Shown: positions 54,013-63,245, counted from the stretch's first letter. The stretch is 64,000 bases of DNA from Phototrophicus methaneseepsis (GCF_015500095.1 NZ_CP062983.1:496001-560000); one strand, 5' to 3'. The notes: a model not told the origin generated them from the letters alone. Numbers and translations: made by a program.

Positions 54013-55620
54013 TTACTCAGCAGCGAAGGACGCCGCATAGAATGCTGGCAAGTTACCACCAGCCAGGAAGGTGATGCCTTCCAGGTTCGACGCGTAACCA
54101 TAGAGCAGGTACGGGTCATTCAGGTAGACCATAACAGCGTCGTCAGCAGCAAGCTTCTGAATTTCTGCGTAGACTTCTGCACGTGCCGCCGGATCGGAGA
54201 TACCAGCCGCTTCGTCGAGCAGGGCGTCCATCTCTTCGCTGCGGTAGCGGTTACGGTTGGTGCCGCCATCCGCATTTGAGGAGTGGAACAGGACGCGCAG
54301 GCCATCCGGGTCGGTCCAGGTATCCCACCAGCCCTGGGTGTTATGTTCACCAGCGCGAACCGCATCAAAGTAACCGGACTGTGACGCGCCGTTCAACTGC
54401 ATGTCGATGCCCACTGCGGCCAGATCAGCCTGCAGGAAGGTCGCCAGGGAGTTGTTCAGCGGGGAATCCGCACGGTACCAGTGCTGGATCGCCAACGGTT
54501 CACCATCACGTTCGCGGATGCCATCACCATCGGTATCGACCCAACCCGCTTCTTCCAGGATCGCCATGGACTGATCCGGATCATAGGGGAGGTAATCGCA
54601 GGTCGCCGCATCATAGCCAAACATGACCTTGGTCAGAGCACTACAACCCGGTGTACCGAAGCCATTGAACACCACATCAATCAGGCTCTGCTTGTCAATC
54701 GCCATAGCAATAGCCTGACGGACAGCCAGTTCATCGGTCGGGGCCTGTTCGAAGTTCATCATCAAAGAATAGCCATGACCAGGCTGCTCAATCTGCTCAA
54801 TGGTGATGTTGGGGTCTTCCGTCAGGCGGGCCACATCCAGCTCAGGCACATCATCGATGAAATCCACTTCGCCACTTTCCAGCGCAGCCAGGCGGGTTGC
54901 CGGCTCCTGGATGATGACGAAACGAACTGTGCTGAAGTTAGCGGGGCCAGTCATGCCATAAACATCTTCCGCGCCCCAGGTGTAATCTTCATTACGGGTC
55001 AGGACAACTTCTGAATCCGGCGTGTAGGATTCCAACTTGAAGGGGCCTGTGCCCACAACCATGGAGAGACCATATTCATCGCCCAGTTCTTCAACAGCGG
55101 TCGGTGAAGTCGGTGCCAGGTAGGGTGTTGAAAGGGAATTCAGGAATGGGGCATACGGGCTGGAGAAATTCACCTGAAGTGTGTATTCATCCACAACGGT
55201 GCTGCTCTCGTACGGGCCAAGCAGGCTGATCGCAAGCTGGGAAGCCGTGTCGGGGTCAGCAATGCGGTCGAAGGTGAACTTCACAGCTTCTGCATTGAAA
55301 GGCGTGCCATCGTGGAATGTGACGCCTTCTTTAAGGGTGAAGACGTATTCGGTGGAGTCGTCGTTGATTTCCCAGGATGTCGCCAAGCCAGGATAGAAGG
55401 TCCCCAGCGGGTTTTGCAACACCAGCGGATCAAACACCTGCGTCATGATCACGCCAACGCTGGAATATGTCGTGACGTTCGGGTCAAGGGTATCAACATT
55501 ATTGCTGATGCCGAAGGAGAATTCTGTATCCTCCTGGGCCAGGGTGGAAAATGTGCCAAACGCACTCATCAAGAAAGTGAGCACGAGAAGGACACACACG
55601 GTGGCTTTCGTTCGTTTCAT
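54013..55620 (-). CDS. Extracytoplasmic solute-binding protein, family 5 (peptide type)
   Basis: 535 residues. Sec signal peptide (about 1-28, ending STLAQ) and no lipobox Cys. The SBP_bac_5 fold shows LDPNVTTYSSVG, the family motif FTLKEGVTFHDGTPFNAEAVKFTFDRI, and LRVLFHSSNADGG near the C-terminus. It would capture a peptide or similar amide for the DppB/DppC permeases. AAAGGAG precedes the ATG. The promoter is consensus (55777-55804) with a GntR-type operator at the start point, so expression is probably repressed until ligand is available. Confidence 0.92.
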   Translation of the reverse strand: MKRTKATVCVLLVLTFLMSAFGTFSTLAQEDTEFSFGISNNVDTLDPNVTTYSSVGVIMTQVFDPLVLQNPLGTFYPGLATSWEINDDSTEYVFTLKEGVTFHDGTPFNAEAVKFTFDRIADPDTASQLAISLLGPYESSTVVDEYTLQVNFSSPYAPFLNSLSTPYLAPTSPTAVEELGDEYGLSMVVGTGPFKLESYTPDSEVVLTRNEDYTWGAEDVYGMTGPANFSTVRFVIIQEPATRLAALESGEVDFIDDVPELDVARLTEDPNITIEQIEQPGHGYSLMMNFEQAPTDELAVRQAIAMAIDKQSLIDVVFNGFGTPGCSALTKVMFGYDAATCDYLPYDPDQSMAILEEAGWVDTDGDGIRERDGEPLAIQHWYRADSPLNNSLATFLQADLAAVGIDMQLNGASQSGYFDAVRAGEHNTQGWWDTWTDPDGLRVLFHSSNADGGTNRNRYRSEEMDALLDEAAGISDPAARAEVYAEIQKLAADDAVMVYLNDPYLLYGYASNLEGITFLAGGNLPAFYAASFAAE

Positions 55621-55748
55621 TATGCATTACTCCTTTGTAAACACATACAGCACACAGGTCAGGCATGTCATAGGACGATGAATCGCGTGTTGTGAGTGTT
55701 GCCATCAACTTGACAGAGGTGCACGCATTGTTATAATACCGTCCATGC

Positions 55749-55770
55749 TGTCGATAATCGACAATCGACA
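55749..55770. promoter_or_regulatory. Candidate GntR operator at the transporter operon start
   Basis: Palindrome TGTCGA-TAA-TCGACA (55749-55763), plus a further TCGACA half-site (55765-55770). It begins 6 nt after the -10 box, covering the expected start point, and shares TCGACAATCGACAGAA with the site in front of the GntR gene. Confidence 0.8.
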
Positions 55771-55776
55771 GAAGGG

Positions 55777-55804
55777 ATTATAACAACAGTTTAAGGCTTG
55801 TCAA
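55777..55804 (-). promoter_or_regulatory. Consensus promoter of the solute-binding protein operon
   Basis: TTGACA (complement of 55799-55804), 16-nt spacer, TATAAT (complement of 55777-55782). Expected start near 55770, inside the operator. Confidence 0.8.
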
Positions 55805-55912
55805 CAAATTTAATCTGCTAAGTTTTTTCGCCATCTCAATATTTTTCCGCTTTTCCTTATGAATCAAGGCATGAATCAGGTTGACGTCAGCTCATATAAG
55901 AGCGATTAAAAA

Positions 55913-55938
55913 AGCAAACAGAAAAAGCGAACAGAAAA
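55913..55938 (+). repeat. 13-bp tandem repeat in the deacylase leader
   Basis: Two copies of AGCRAACAGAAAA (55913-55925, 55926-55938), followed by a partial third that forms the ribosome site region AGCGATAGG. The ATG follows at 55953. Confidence 0.55.
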
Positions 55939-55952
55939 AGCGATAGGATACG

Positions 55953-56888
55953 ATGACATCATTACTCGATAGCATGTTATGGACAGAGCACGCGCTCCCG
56001 GCTTCTAGCGCACATGGCAGCGTCCCCGTGAAGATTGGCGAAGTCGGCAGCGGCGGTCCTGTCGCCCTTATTACAGCAGGCATTCACGGTGACGAAGGGC
56101 CATGGGGTGCCTGGGCCATCCGTCAACTGCTGCAATCAGTAGAGACAAGCGCCCTACAGGGCACGTTACGCGTTATCCCAGCGGCCAACCCACTGGCGAT
56201 GACCGCCGATCTACGTAATGCGCCGCTGGACCAACTGGACCTCAACCGCACCTTCCCTGGCAACGAAAAAGGGTCTTATACGGAACGTGTCGCCCATCTG
56301 CTGGCACAAACCGCGCTGGAAGGCGTCGATACGGTCATTGATCTCCATGGTGGCGGTAGTTGGTGCGTCAATTCTTTCGTGTTCAGGATGCAAGGCGGAG
56401 AGATGCTTTCAGATTGCTTCGACGCGCCCTTCTCGATGAAGGCCCCGGACCGGGCCGTATCGTTAACGGGTTATACTCGCACGCTGGGTAAGGCCGTCGT
56501 CGGCGTGGAGATGGGCGGCAAGAGCGGCTACGAACGGCACTGGGCGGAGCGCATCACCAAGGGGCTACACCGGGCACTGGCGAAGGTCGGCGTCCTCAGC
56601 GAAGCGGGCACCCCTGCACGCGAATACGAGACGATCCCCGTTGGCGGCAGCACAGTCCTGCGCCCAACGAATGGCGGCGTCTTCGTACCAGCCGTTGGCC
56701 CAGATCAGATTGGCACCATCGTCCCTGGCGGGACGATATTAGGGCACGTCTATGACCCTGGCTGCGTTGAATTATTAGAAACGCTGACAGCGCCATTCGA
56801 CCAGACAGCGATTTTATTGTTACGTCCCTTCATCACGCAGATCGAAGGCGGCGCAATGACTTACGTTGTGGCAGAGCCACAAGCTTGA
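55953..56888 (+). CDS. AstE/AspA-family zinc deacylase (aspartoacylase/succinylglutamate desuccinylase-like)
   Basis: 311 residues. Zinc site: His and Glu of GIHGDEGPWGAW, the substrate Arg/Asn motif RNAPLDQLDLNRTFPG, and the second His in DLHGGGSW. The family removes acyl groups from N-acyl amino acids or diamines (aspartoacylase, DoeB-like). Deacylation would fit processing of an imported acylated amino compound, but no single substrate is indicated. It starts a two-gene plus-strand operon with a Gfo/Idh/MocA oxidoreductase, divergent from the solute-binding protein gene. Confidence 0.87.
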   Translation: MTSLLDSMLWTEHALPASSAHGSVPVKIGEVGSGGPVALITAGIHGDEGPWGAWAIRQLLQSVETSALQGTLRVIPAANPLAMTADLRNAPLDQLDLNRTFPGNEKGSYTERVAHLLAQTALEGVDTVIDLHGGGSWCVNSFVFRMQGGEMLSDCFDAPFSMKAPDRAVSLTGYTRTLGKAVVGVEMGGKSGYERHWAERITKGLHRALAKVGVLSEAGTPAREYETIPVGGSTVLRPTNGGVFVPAVGPDQIGTIVPGGTILGHVYDPGCVELLETLTAPFDQTAILLLRPFITQIEGGAMTYVVAEPQA

Positions 56889-56943
56889 TTGAGTGTGCCA
56901 GCGACGTACAAACCGCTGCACATAAACCCATTAGGAGAGAATC

Positions 56944-58098
56944 ATGGCAGAAAAACTAAGAATTGGCGTGATCGGCGCGGGCCGCTGGTCTGCCAGTGCC
57001 CACTTACCCGGTTATGCCCGGTCCCCCCTGTCGGAAGTCGTCGCAATCTGTGACCGCAACGAGGACCTGGCGAAGCAGCGTGCACAAGAATTCAACATCC
57101 CGCATGTATATACTGATTATCAAGAGATGCTCATGCGCGATGACATCGACGTCATCGACATCTGCACCCGTGGCGACTCCGACGACCGCGATAACCACGA
57201 AGTGCTGACCTTCGCCGCGTTAGAAGCAGGCAAGCACATTCTATGCGAAAAGCCCGTCGCGCATAACTACCAGCGCACATGGGAAGCACACGAGATCGCC
57301 CTGGAAAAGGGCCTCAAGACCAAGGTTGGCCTGACGTTCCGCTATGCACCTGCCATGATGTACATGAACGACCTCATCGAAGAGGGCTTCGTCGGCACAC
57401 CTTTCATCTTCAATGGCTATGAACAAAATTCCCAGTTCATCAGCCCGACGATCCCCGTCACCAAACCAGACCTCATCCCACCGAATGACCTGAAGGAAAT
57501 GCGCGTTTCTTCCCTGGAAGGCTACGGCGCGCCGATCATCGACATCAGCATGTGGTTCATGCGCAGCTACCTGACGAGCGTCGTCGGCACGATGCGCAAC
57601 TTCGTCCCCTATCGCACGACGATGGCAGGCGAACAGGTCCGTACCAATATTGATGATGGCGATATCTATCTGGGCGAATATGCCAGCGGGGCGATCTGCT
57701 CGCTTCAGTCCAGTTATGTCACTGTGGGCAATTATCCCGGCCTGGAAGCGCGTGTCTATGGCTCAGAAGGTGCGCTCATCTGCCGCCTAGTCGATGAATT
57801 TGGCGTCCGCCAGACGTTGCGCTCCGCCAAGCCAGATGCCGTTGAATTCGTCCCCGTGACGATCCCGGATAAATACTTCCCGCCAGGCTACCAGGAAGGC
57901 GAGCCCTGGCCGTCCCTGTTCTATGCCAACCTCGTCCATAACTTCATGGAAGAGATCGTCTCCGGCGGGCCGGAAAACCAGGGTAACTTTGCCCAGAGTG
58001 CTCGTGTGCAAGAGATCATCAACGCCGTTGAAAAATCCTTCCGCGAACGCCGATGGGTGGACCTGCCGCTGGAAAACACACTCAACCTCAATAACTAG
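56944..58098 (+). CDS. Gfo/Idh/MocA family NAD(P)-dependent oxidoreductase
   Basis: 384 residues. N-terminal Rossmann fold with GVIGAGRWSASAHLPGYARSP, acidic end CDRNE, and the family block CEKPVAHNYQRTWEA. The C-terminal domain has FRYAPAMMYMNDLIEEGFVG and a substrate helix with GAPIIDISMWFMR, where the usual catalytic-Lys/His dyad is represented by Lys (EKP) and Asp-Ile-Ser in place of DxxxH. Acts on a sugar, cyclitol or similar keto compound. TAGGAGAG precedes the ATG. A strong terminator follows. Confidence 0.87.
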   Translation: MAEKLRIGVIGAGRWSASAHLPGYARSPLSEVVAICDRNEDLAKQRAQEFNIPHVYTDYQEMLMRDDIDVIDICTRGDSDDRDNHEVLTFAALEAGKHILCEKPVAHNYQRTWEAHEIALEKGLKTKVGLTFRYAPAMMYMNDLIEEGFVGTPFIFNGYEQNSQFISPTIPVTKPDLIPPNDLKEMRVSSLEGYGAPIIDISMWFMRSYLTSVVGTMRNFVPYRTTMAGEQVRTNIDDGDIYLGEYASGAICSLQSSYVTVGNYPGLEARVYGSEGALICRLVDEFGVRQTLRSAKPDAVEFVPVTIPDKYFPPGYQEGEPWPSLFYANLVHNFMEEIVSGGPENQGNFAQSARVQEIINAVEKSFRERRWVDLPLENTLNLNN

Positions 58099-58453
58099 TC
58101 GTTACTGTCTCCTTCCTTGCGAGGGTCATCTCCATATATGGGGGGATGGCCCGTTTTTATTTCAGCAGCCGTCACCAGCACCACGCCCCAGCACATCGCC
58201 ACCTACACCCTCTCACCACTTTTTATGGCCTGCAAACACAGTTTTCCCTCGATGAAATTTTAGGTTTTTGCGATACGCCCTTTTGAATGAACGACGATTT
58301 ACTGAGAAGTTGCAGCCCTCATGACCTGGTTTTGCGTGCCTGCAACCTGGCATTGCTGCCCTCAGAATTCTGGGATTAGTCACCTGTGTAGAAATTAAAA
58401 GTCAGGCTCACTAGGATATGCTCTGATTATTTTCACTTCCAACGGAGTCCTAC
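58099..58453. other. 355-bp intergenic region
   Basis: Contains the terminator at 58121-58158 and the leader of the iron island. I looked for Fur, DtxR and IdeR boxes before the first siderophore-binding gene and found no convincing match. Confidence 0.5.
58121..58158 (+). terminator. Terminator after the Gfo/Idh/MocA gene
   Basis: Stem of eight bp (58123-58130 with 58145-58152, one G-U) plus inner pairs, followed by five T. Confidence 0.75.
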
Positions 58454-59506
58454 ATGATCAAAAAAGAGTCCTGGTTTGGGCGTATGGGCCTTTTCTTCAG
58501 CATCGCTTATTGCCTGCTGCTCATGCTGCCCACCGCCGCACAAGAAACGCCAATATGCGCAGACGGCATGCGCTTATTCACACACGACTTACTCTGGGAT
58601 GAAACGCCCGATGGCGTCTGCATCCCACAAAACCCGCAACGCATCGCCTATTCCTGGATTTTCCATGTTCCCGCGCTGATTCGTGGCGATTTCCCTTTTG
58701 TTGGGATTGGCCGCCAAGAATACGTCATTAATGAATTCCCGGAATGGGAGCCTGTTATTGAGACGATCCCGTCGATTGAACTACCGCCCAACCTGGAGCT
58801 GACCCTCGAACTGGAACCTGACTTGATTATCGAGCCATCCTGGGCAGCGGAAGAAAATTACGATGAACTCTCCGCTATCGCCCCAACAGTCGTCTTCCAA
58901 TTCGACCGTACTGACGATTGGAAGCGGCTGGCAGAAATGTACTTCGACGCAGCAGGGCTTGCAGAGTCATATGATGCGCTGATTGATGAATACGAAGATC
59001 GTGCCCAGGAGTTGGGCGAATTGATCGGCAATCCTGAAGAGATTGAAGTCTCCCTCATCTGGGTGAACGAACTCCTCAACCTGGATACAGATTATTCTGT
59101 CGGCGGTATGGTGCTGGCAGACGTCGGATTTGCCCGCCCGGAAACACAAATTTTGCAGCAAACGCCAGAAGAAATTATTGAAGCGGGTGGCTACCCCTTC
59201 TATACAGAAATTTCCTGGGAAGAAACGCCACGCGCCGATGGCGACTTCATCATTGCATATGGTGATTTCGTCACAGAAGATGGCCTGAGCCGCCTCGATG
59301 ATCTCAAGGCGAACCCGCTGTGGCAATCGCTGAGCGCTGTGCAGGCTGGCGACGTCTACTATACCAGCGTGAACTGGGCCGGCGGCGACATCGCTGGCGC
59401 GCATAACCTGCTGGACGACATCGCAGAAGCGTTTGGCGTCGCAGATGAATTCAGCCCCAATCCGTATAAAACCGTTCCAGAAGACTTGCTCGAAACAGCC
59501 GACTAA
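58454..59506 (+). CDS. Secreted iron-siderophore-type solute-binding protein
   Basis: 350 residues. Sec signal peptide (about 1-31, PTAAQ) without lipobox. The mature part is a cluster-A-III (FecB/TroA-like) binding protein: an opening ICADGMRLFTH and CIPQNPQRIAYS, a first lobe with NLELTLELEPDLIIEPS, a long linking helix and a second lobe (EVSLIWVNELL, LADVGFARPET, NPLWQSLSAVQAGDVYY). It shares this architecture with both halves of the following gene. CGGAG precedes the ATG. Ligand inferred as ferric siderophore from the family and from the esterase gene opposite. Confidence 0.85.
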   Translation: MIKKESWFGRMGLFFSIAYCLLLMLPTAAQETPICADGMRLFTHDLLWDETPDGVCIPQNPQRIAYSWIFHVPALIRGDFPFVGIGRQEYVINEFPEWEPVIETIPSIELPPNLELTLELEPDLIIEPSWAAEENYDELSAIAPTVVFQFDRTDDWKRLAEMYFDAAGLAESYDALIDEYEDRAQELGELIGNPEEIEVSLIWVNELLNLDTDYSVGGMVLADVGFARPETQILQQTPEEIIEAGGYPFYTEISWEETPRADGDFIIAYGDFVTEDGLSRLDDLKANPLWQSLSAVQAGDVYYTSVNWAGGDIAGAHNLLDDIAEAFGVADEFSPNPYKTVPEDLLETAD

Positions 59507-59551
59507 CCCGCCTTTCCAACGTGGACGCCACAACAAGGACCTATATACATC

Positions 59552-61543
59552 ATGAAGAAGCCTGTTTTCATCCTGTTTACCGTCGTCATGTGCCTCATCC
59601 TGGGCATAGTGCCAGCCCTGGCCCAGGGAGAAACCGAATGCGAAGAAGGCTATCGCCTCTTCGACCATGAATACCTGGCAACCGATCCGGTCTGCATCCC
59701 GGAAGACCCGCAGCGCTTTATCGCTCTGGATATGCCTTCTTTAGAACTGCTGCTCTACCTGGATAAAGATATTGTCGGCTCTACAACGTGGGTGCTCGAC
59801 CAATACAAAGCCACCCTGCCAGAACTGGCTGACCGTCTGGAAGGCGTCGTCGATGTGGGCTTCCCAGTGGACCTGGAATTGGCGCTGGAGCTGCAACCCG
59901 ACATGATTCTCTCTTATGATGCGCTGGAAGGCATCATTGATTACGACCTGGGGTCAGAAATCGCGCCAATTGTATCGACCTCCCTGATAATTGATGATTG
60001 GGAGCGCGCAACAGAATTCTGGGCAGAGGTGCTTAATGCAGGGCCGCTGTTCGAAGAGATGAAAGCGACCTATGATGCTCGCATCACGGAGCTACAAAGT
60101 GCGCTGGAAGTCGACCCCGCAGAGACAGAAGTCTCGCTGGTAACGGCGAACCAGTACGGCGCGTCCATCTGGCTGCTGGATACACCCCAGGCTAAAATCC
60201 TGGCAGATGTGGGCTTCGCTCGCCCGGAATCGCAGCAGTATGATGGCGAAGAGGCTGTGGCGGCCTTCGGCACACGGCAGACAGCCAGCATTTCCGATGA
60301 AACGCTGAACCTGGCCGATGGCGACATCATCTATATCTATTCCTATTCCACCCTGGACCCGGAACTGCTCGCAACAGAAGATCAGGCCATCGTTAACTTC
60401 CGAGAAAGCCCCATCTGGCAGAGCCTGAACGGCGTTGCCGCCGGGCAAGATTACGTCGTTGGCGCCCATTGGTTCCGCGCTGGTACTTATCTGATGGCGA
60501 ATGCAGTCATTGATGATTTATTCGCCACGCTCACAGATACCGAGCCGACGATAGCCAATCCGCTCACAGTCTTCCCACAGGTCGCCGCACACTTAGAGGC
60601 AGCAGACACAGCGACAACAGAAATCACGTGTGAAGAAGGTTTTCGCTATTTCGACAATGAAGTGCTAGTCAGTGACCCCACCTGCATACCGGAAAACCCA
60701 CAGCGCATCGCTTATCTGCTCTATGCATCCTACCTATACCCGTTTGGTATTGAGCCAGCCGGCACATGGGGCTTTGAGCGTGATGCAGCTAACTTCCCCG
60801 TCATCGCAGATTGGATCCTGGGACTGGAAGATGTGCAGGATATTGGCCTGCCCCCAAATCTGGAATCCCTGACAGCGGTCCATCCTGATCTCATGATCCT
60901 GGCCGATACACGCGTGACGGAAATCATCGACGAACTACCGATGATTGCGCCAACGCTCGTCTACGAAGAAGGCGCAGACTGGCGAGCTCGTCATCGCTTC
61001 CTGGGTGAGGTATTCAATCAGTCTGATGTGGCCGAAGCTCAACTTGCCACAGTTGATGAACGGATTGAAGAACTGAGAGAAGCCATCAACGAAAAATATG
61101 GAGACATCGGCGAAATTACTGTGTCACTTGTCCGTATTTTTGGCACAGGGGATTATTTCCTGGCGAATGAGCGTTATGTCAGCGTGCAGCTTTTGACGGA
61201 GATCGGGTTCAAAATCCCGGAGGCCGTGCACACGATGGATGGCTGGGGCGTTAACTTCACGGATGAATCCATCCAGATAGCGAACGCAGATGTGACGCTC
61301 TTAATTGGTTCCGCTGGGGGTGCCACCAACCAGAATATCGAAGGTCAGGCATTGGTCACAGAATTGATGCAGGACCCACTGTGGAACACACTGGATTCAT
61401 TCCAGGCCGAGCAGGTATATGTTGTCGGCGATGATTTCCAGCAGTCCAGCTTGATGGCTGCCCATCAGATTCTTGATGCGCTCGTCAATATCTTTGACGT
61501 CGAAATCGAAACAGCCAATCCATTCTTGCCAGACCAAACATAA
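59552..61543 (+). CDS. Fused tandem siderophore-type solute-binding protein
   Basis: 663 residues: a Sec signal peptide (about 1-25, ALAQ), then two complete TroA/FecB-like modules, about 28-350 and 352-663. Each opens the same way (CEEGYRLFDHEYL and CIPEDPQRFIAL; then CEEGFRYFDNEVL and CIPENPQRIAYL) and ends with a PLWNTLDSFQAEQVY-type strand. No lipobox, transmembrane helix or permease-like segment. It lies 45 bp after the single-module gene, so both are probably one operon. Duplication within the operon is the simplest origin. Function: probably capture of two siderophores or one large one. Confidence 0.82.
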   Translation: MKKPVFILFTVVMCLILGIVPALAQGETECEEGYRLFDHEYLATDPVCIPEDPQRFIALDMPSLELLLYLDKDIVGSTTWVLDQYKATLPELADRLEGVVDVGFPVDLELALELQPDMILSYDALEGIIDYDLGSEIAPIVSTSLIIDDWERATEFWAEVLNAGPLFEEMKATYDARITELQSALEVDPAETEVSLVTANQYGASIWLLDTPQAKILADVGFARPESQQYDGEEAVAAFGTRQTASISDETLNLADGDIIYIYSYSTLDPELLATEDQAIVNFRESPIWQSLNGVAAGQDYVVGAHWFRAGTYLMANAVIDDLFATLTDTEPTIANPLTVFPQVAAHLEAADTATTEITCEEGFRYFDNEVLVSDPTCIPENPQRIAYLLYASYLYPFGIEPAGTWGFERDAANFPVIADWILGLEDVQDIGLPPNLESLTAVHPDLMILADTRVTEIIDELPMIAPTLVYEEGADWRARHRFLGEVFNQSDVAEAQLATVDERIEELREAINEKYGDIGEITVSLVRIFGTGDYFLANERYVSVQLLTEIGFKIPEAVHTMDGWGVNFTDESIQIANADVTLLIGSAGGATNQNIEGQALVTELMQDPLWNTLDSFQAEQVYVVGDDFQQSSLMAAHQILDALVNIFDVEIETANPFLPDQT

Positions 61544-61597
61544 GCGGATACGACGAAAATAATCCTAGAAGCACTCGCTAAAGCATAATCGCCATGC

Positions 61598-61640
61598 AGC
61601 CAATCTGTAGCAGAGCGTATCCACTACAGATTGGCTTTTT
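61598..61640 (+). terminator. Terminator of the siderophore-binding operon
   Basis: Perfect 13-bp stem (61598-61610 with 61624-61636) with a 13-base loop and five T. Confidence 0.85.
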
Positions 61641-61653
61641 CTTCATTTATTCG

Positions 61654-62949
61654 TTATTCGCTATCTGCCCAATGACGGGTCAGTTCGACCAGGCCATCCG
61701 GCGTAGCCTGGCTCCAACACAAATAATCATGCCCACCGTTATATTCTTTGTAGGTAAGCTCGTAGCCCTTCGCCAGCAGGACATCGCGCAGATGACGGTT
61801 CGTCTGGAGCAAGTGCCATTCTTGCAGTCCCGCGGCCACATAAAAACGCACATCTCGTTTCGGCGTGATCGCAAATTGATGGCTGAGCCACTCTGCTTCA
61901 AGGTCATAAGCGCTGTCGCTGCGCCACCAGAAAGAGCCTGAGAGCGACAACACGTTCCCGAAGACCTCCGGTGCCATAAAAGCAGCATAAGCAGAGGTCA
62001 AACCGCCCAGGCTCTGCCCGCTGATGATCGTGCGGGCCGGATCATCTGTCATGGACCAGTTTTCTCGTGCCCAGGGCAGCAGCTCATCCCGCAGGAAATC
62101 GACAAAGGGCGCGGAACAGGTCATCTCCTGCCAGCGGATTTCTAAATCAATCGAGCTAGGCATGACTGCAACGAGCGGTGGAATCAGCCCTTCAGCAATG
62201 AGCGCGTCTAATGTCTGGGAAACAGTCAGCATAGGCTGCCATACATTCCCGTCCAGCAACACCAATACACCATAAGTCTGCTCTGGCGTATACCCAGGCG
62301 GTGTATACACCCATACGGGCCGCTCATTGCTCAGCACCTCGCTGGCGACGACATGTTCAACCACCTCACCGCTGACCTTTGCGGGGCCATATTGCCACAG
62401 CGAAGCAGGCGCATTGGGCAACTCTAAGATAGAAGTGACGGGTTGCAGCCGTGTAGCCGGGAAGGTGCGCGGGTTGAGCGGGTCCGCGATGGCATCTTGC
62501 AGCACGCTTATCCAGCCAGGACGGGTCTTGCCAGCCTCTATCTTAAAAGGTGGGCGGGTGCCATCATCGACATAAAACTGATACCGTGCCCGGTGATCAT
62601 GGCGCAGGCGATACGTTTTATACCAGACGTCTGTCTCCGCAATGGGCTGCATGAGATGACGTTCCAGATGGTCTTCACGATCTTTGTCCGTGAGCGTGTC
62701 GACCATCACAAGCACATGTTCGACCTGTGTACCCGGTTTTGCACGCCACAAAAACGTCACAAAACAATAGTCAGCATCGCCGTCGATCGGCTCTACTAGG
62801 GGCGCCCCTTGGGCAGTGACTTCCGCCCAGAAATCATCGATTAGCGTCGTGGGGTTATCGCTCGTATTGAACGCTTCCTTAAGCTGCTGGATACATGGGC
62901 TTATGAGTGCATCGTCATGGGTATCTGAATAGGTTGATTGGGTTCGCAT
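61654..62949 (-). CDS. Fes-like enterochelin/siderophore esterase
   Basis: 431 residues from ATG 62949 (a start at 63009 adds 20 hydrophobic residues). The N-terminal Fes-type beta domain (about 20-190) is followed by an esterase-D/putative esterase domain: GVLVLLDGNVWQ, nucleophile Ser in ISGQSLGGLTSAYAAF and His in YNGGHDYLCW. Fes and IroD hydrolyse the lactone of ferric enterobactin-type siderophores in the cytoplasm to free iron. Convergent with the two binding-protein genes, so the three form an iron-scavenging island. Confidence 0.85.
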   Translation of the reverse strand: MRTQSTYSDTHDDALISPCIQQLKEAFNTSDNPTTLIDDFWAEVTAQGAPLVEPIDGDADYCFVTFLWRAKPGTQVEHVLVMVDTLTDKDREDHLERHLMQPIAETDVWYKTYRLRHDHRARYQFYVDDGTRPPFKIEAGKTRPGWISVLQDAIADPLNPRTFPATRLQPVTSILELPNAPASLWQYGPAKVSGEVVEHVVASEVLSNERPVWVYTPPGYTPEQTYGVLVLLDGNVWQPMLTVSQTLDALIAEGLIPPLVAVMPSSIDLEIRWQEMTCSAPFVDFLRDELLPWARENWSMTDDPARTIISGQSLGGLTSAYAAFMAPEVFGNVLSLSGSFWWRSDSAYDLEAEWLSHQFAITPKRDVRFYVAAGLQEWHLLQTNRHLRDVLLAKGYELTYKEYNGGHDYLCWSQATPDGLVELTRHWADSE

Positions 62950-63245
62950 AAGCTTCTGACAGTGTGATTTTATAAAATGATAGTAACTGAACAGTGATAA
63001 GACAGTCATTATCTCGCAGCAACGCTGGCAGCGTCCACAACGCCCATCAAAGCCATGTTTAATACATCATTAGACTGATTCTTACAGGGATAAAATTTAA
63101 TTTTTCATGGCTGATCTTTTGTACGAACGACACGCATCATACTCGTGATATGAGAAGCTAAATGAATGCGTCAAGCAGAATATGGCATACTAAGTCATCG
63201 CTTTATAAAGACTTTGCCATACCCTTCCAGTGGAAAATTTAGCGT

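Larger units (their letters stand above)
55621..55952. other. 332-bp divergent control region
   Basis: Between the solute-binding protein gene (left, minus) and the deacylase gene (right, plus). It holds the promoter and operator described separately and a 13-bp tandem repeat just before the plus-strand gene. No extra gene seen. Confidence 0.6.

Noticed and set aside
58159-58453. Fur or DtxR box before the siderophore genes
   Set aside because: No sequence close to either consensus could be seen.
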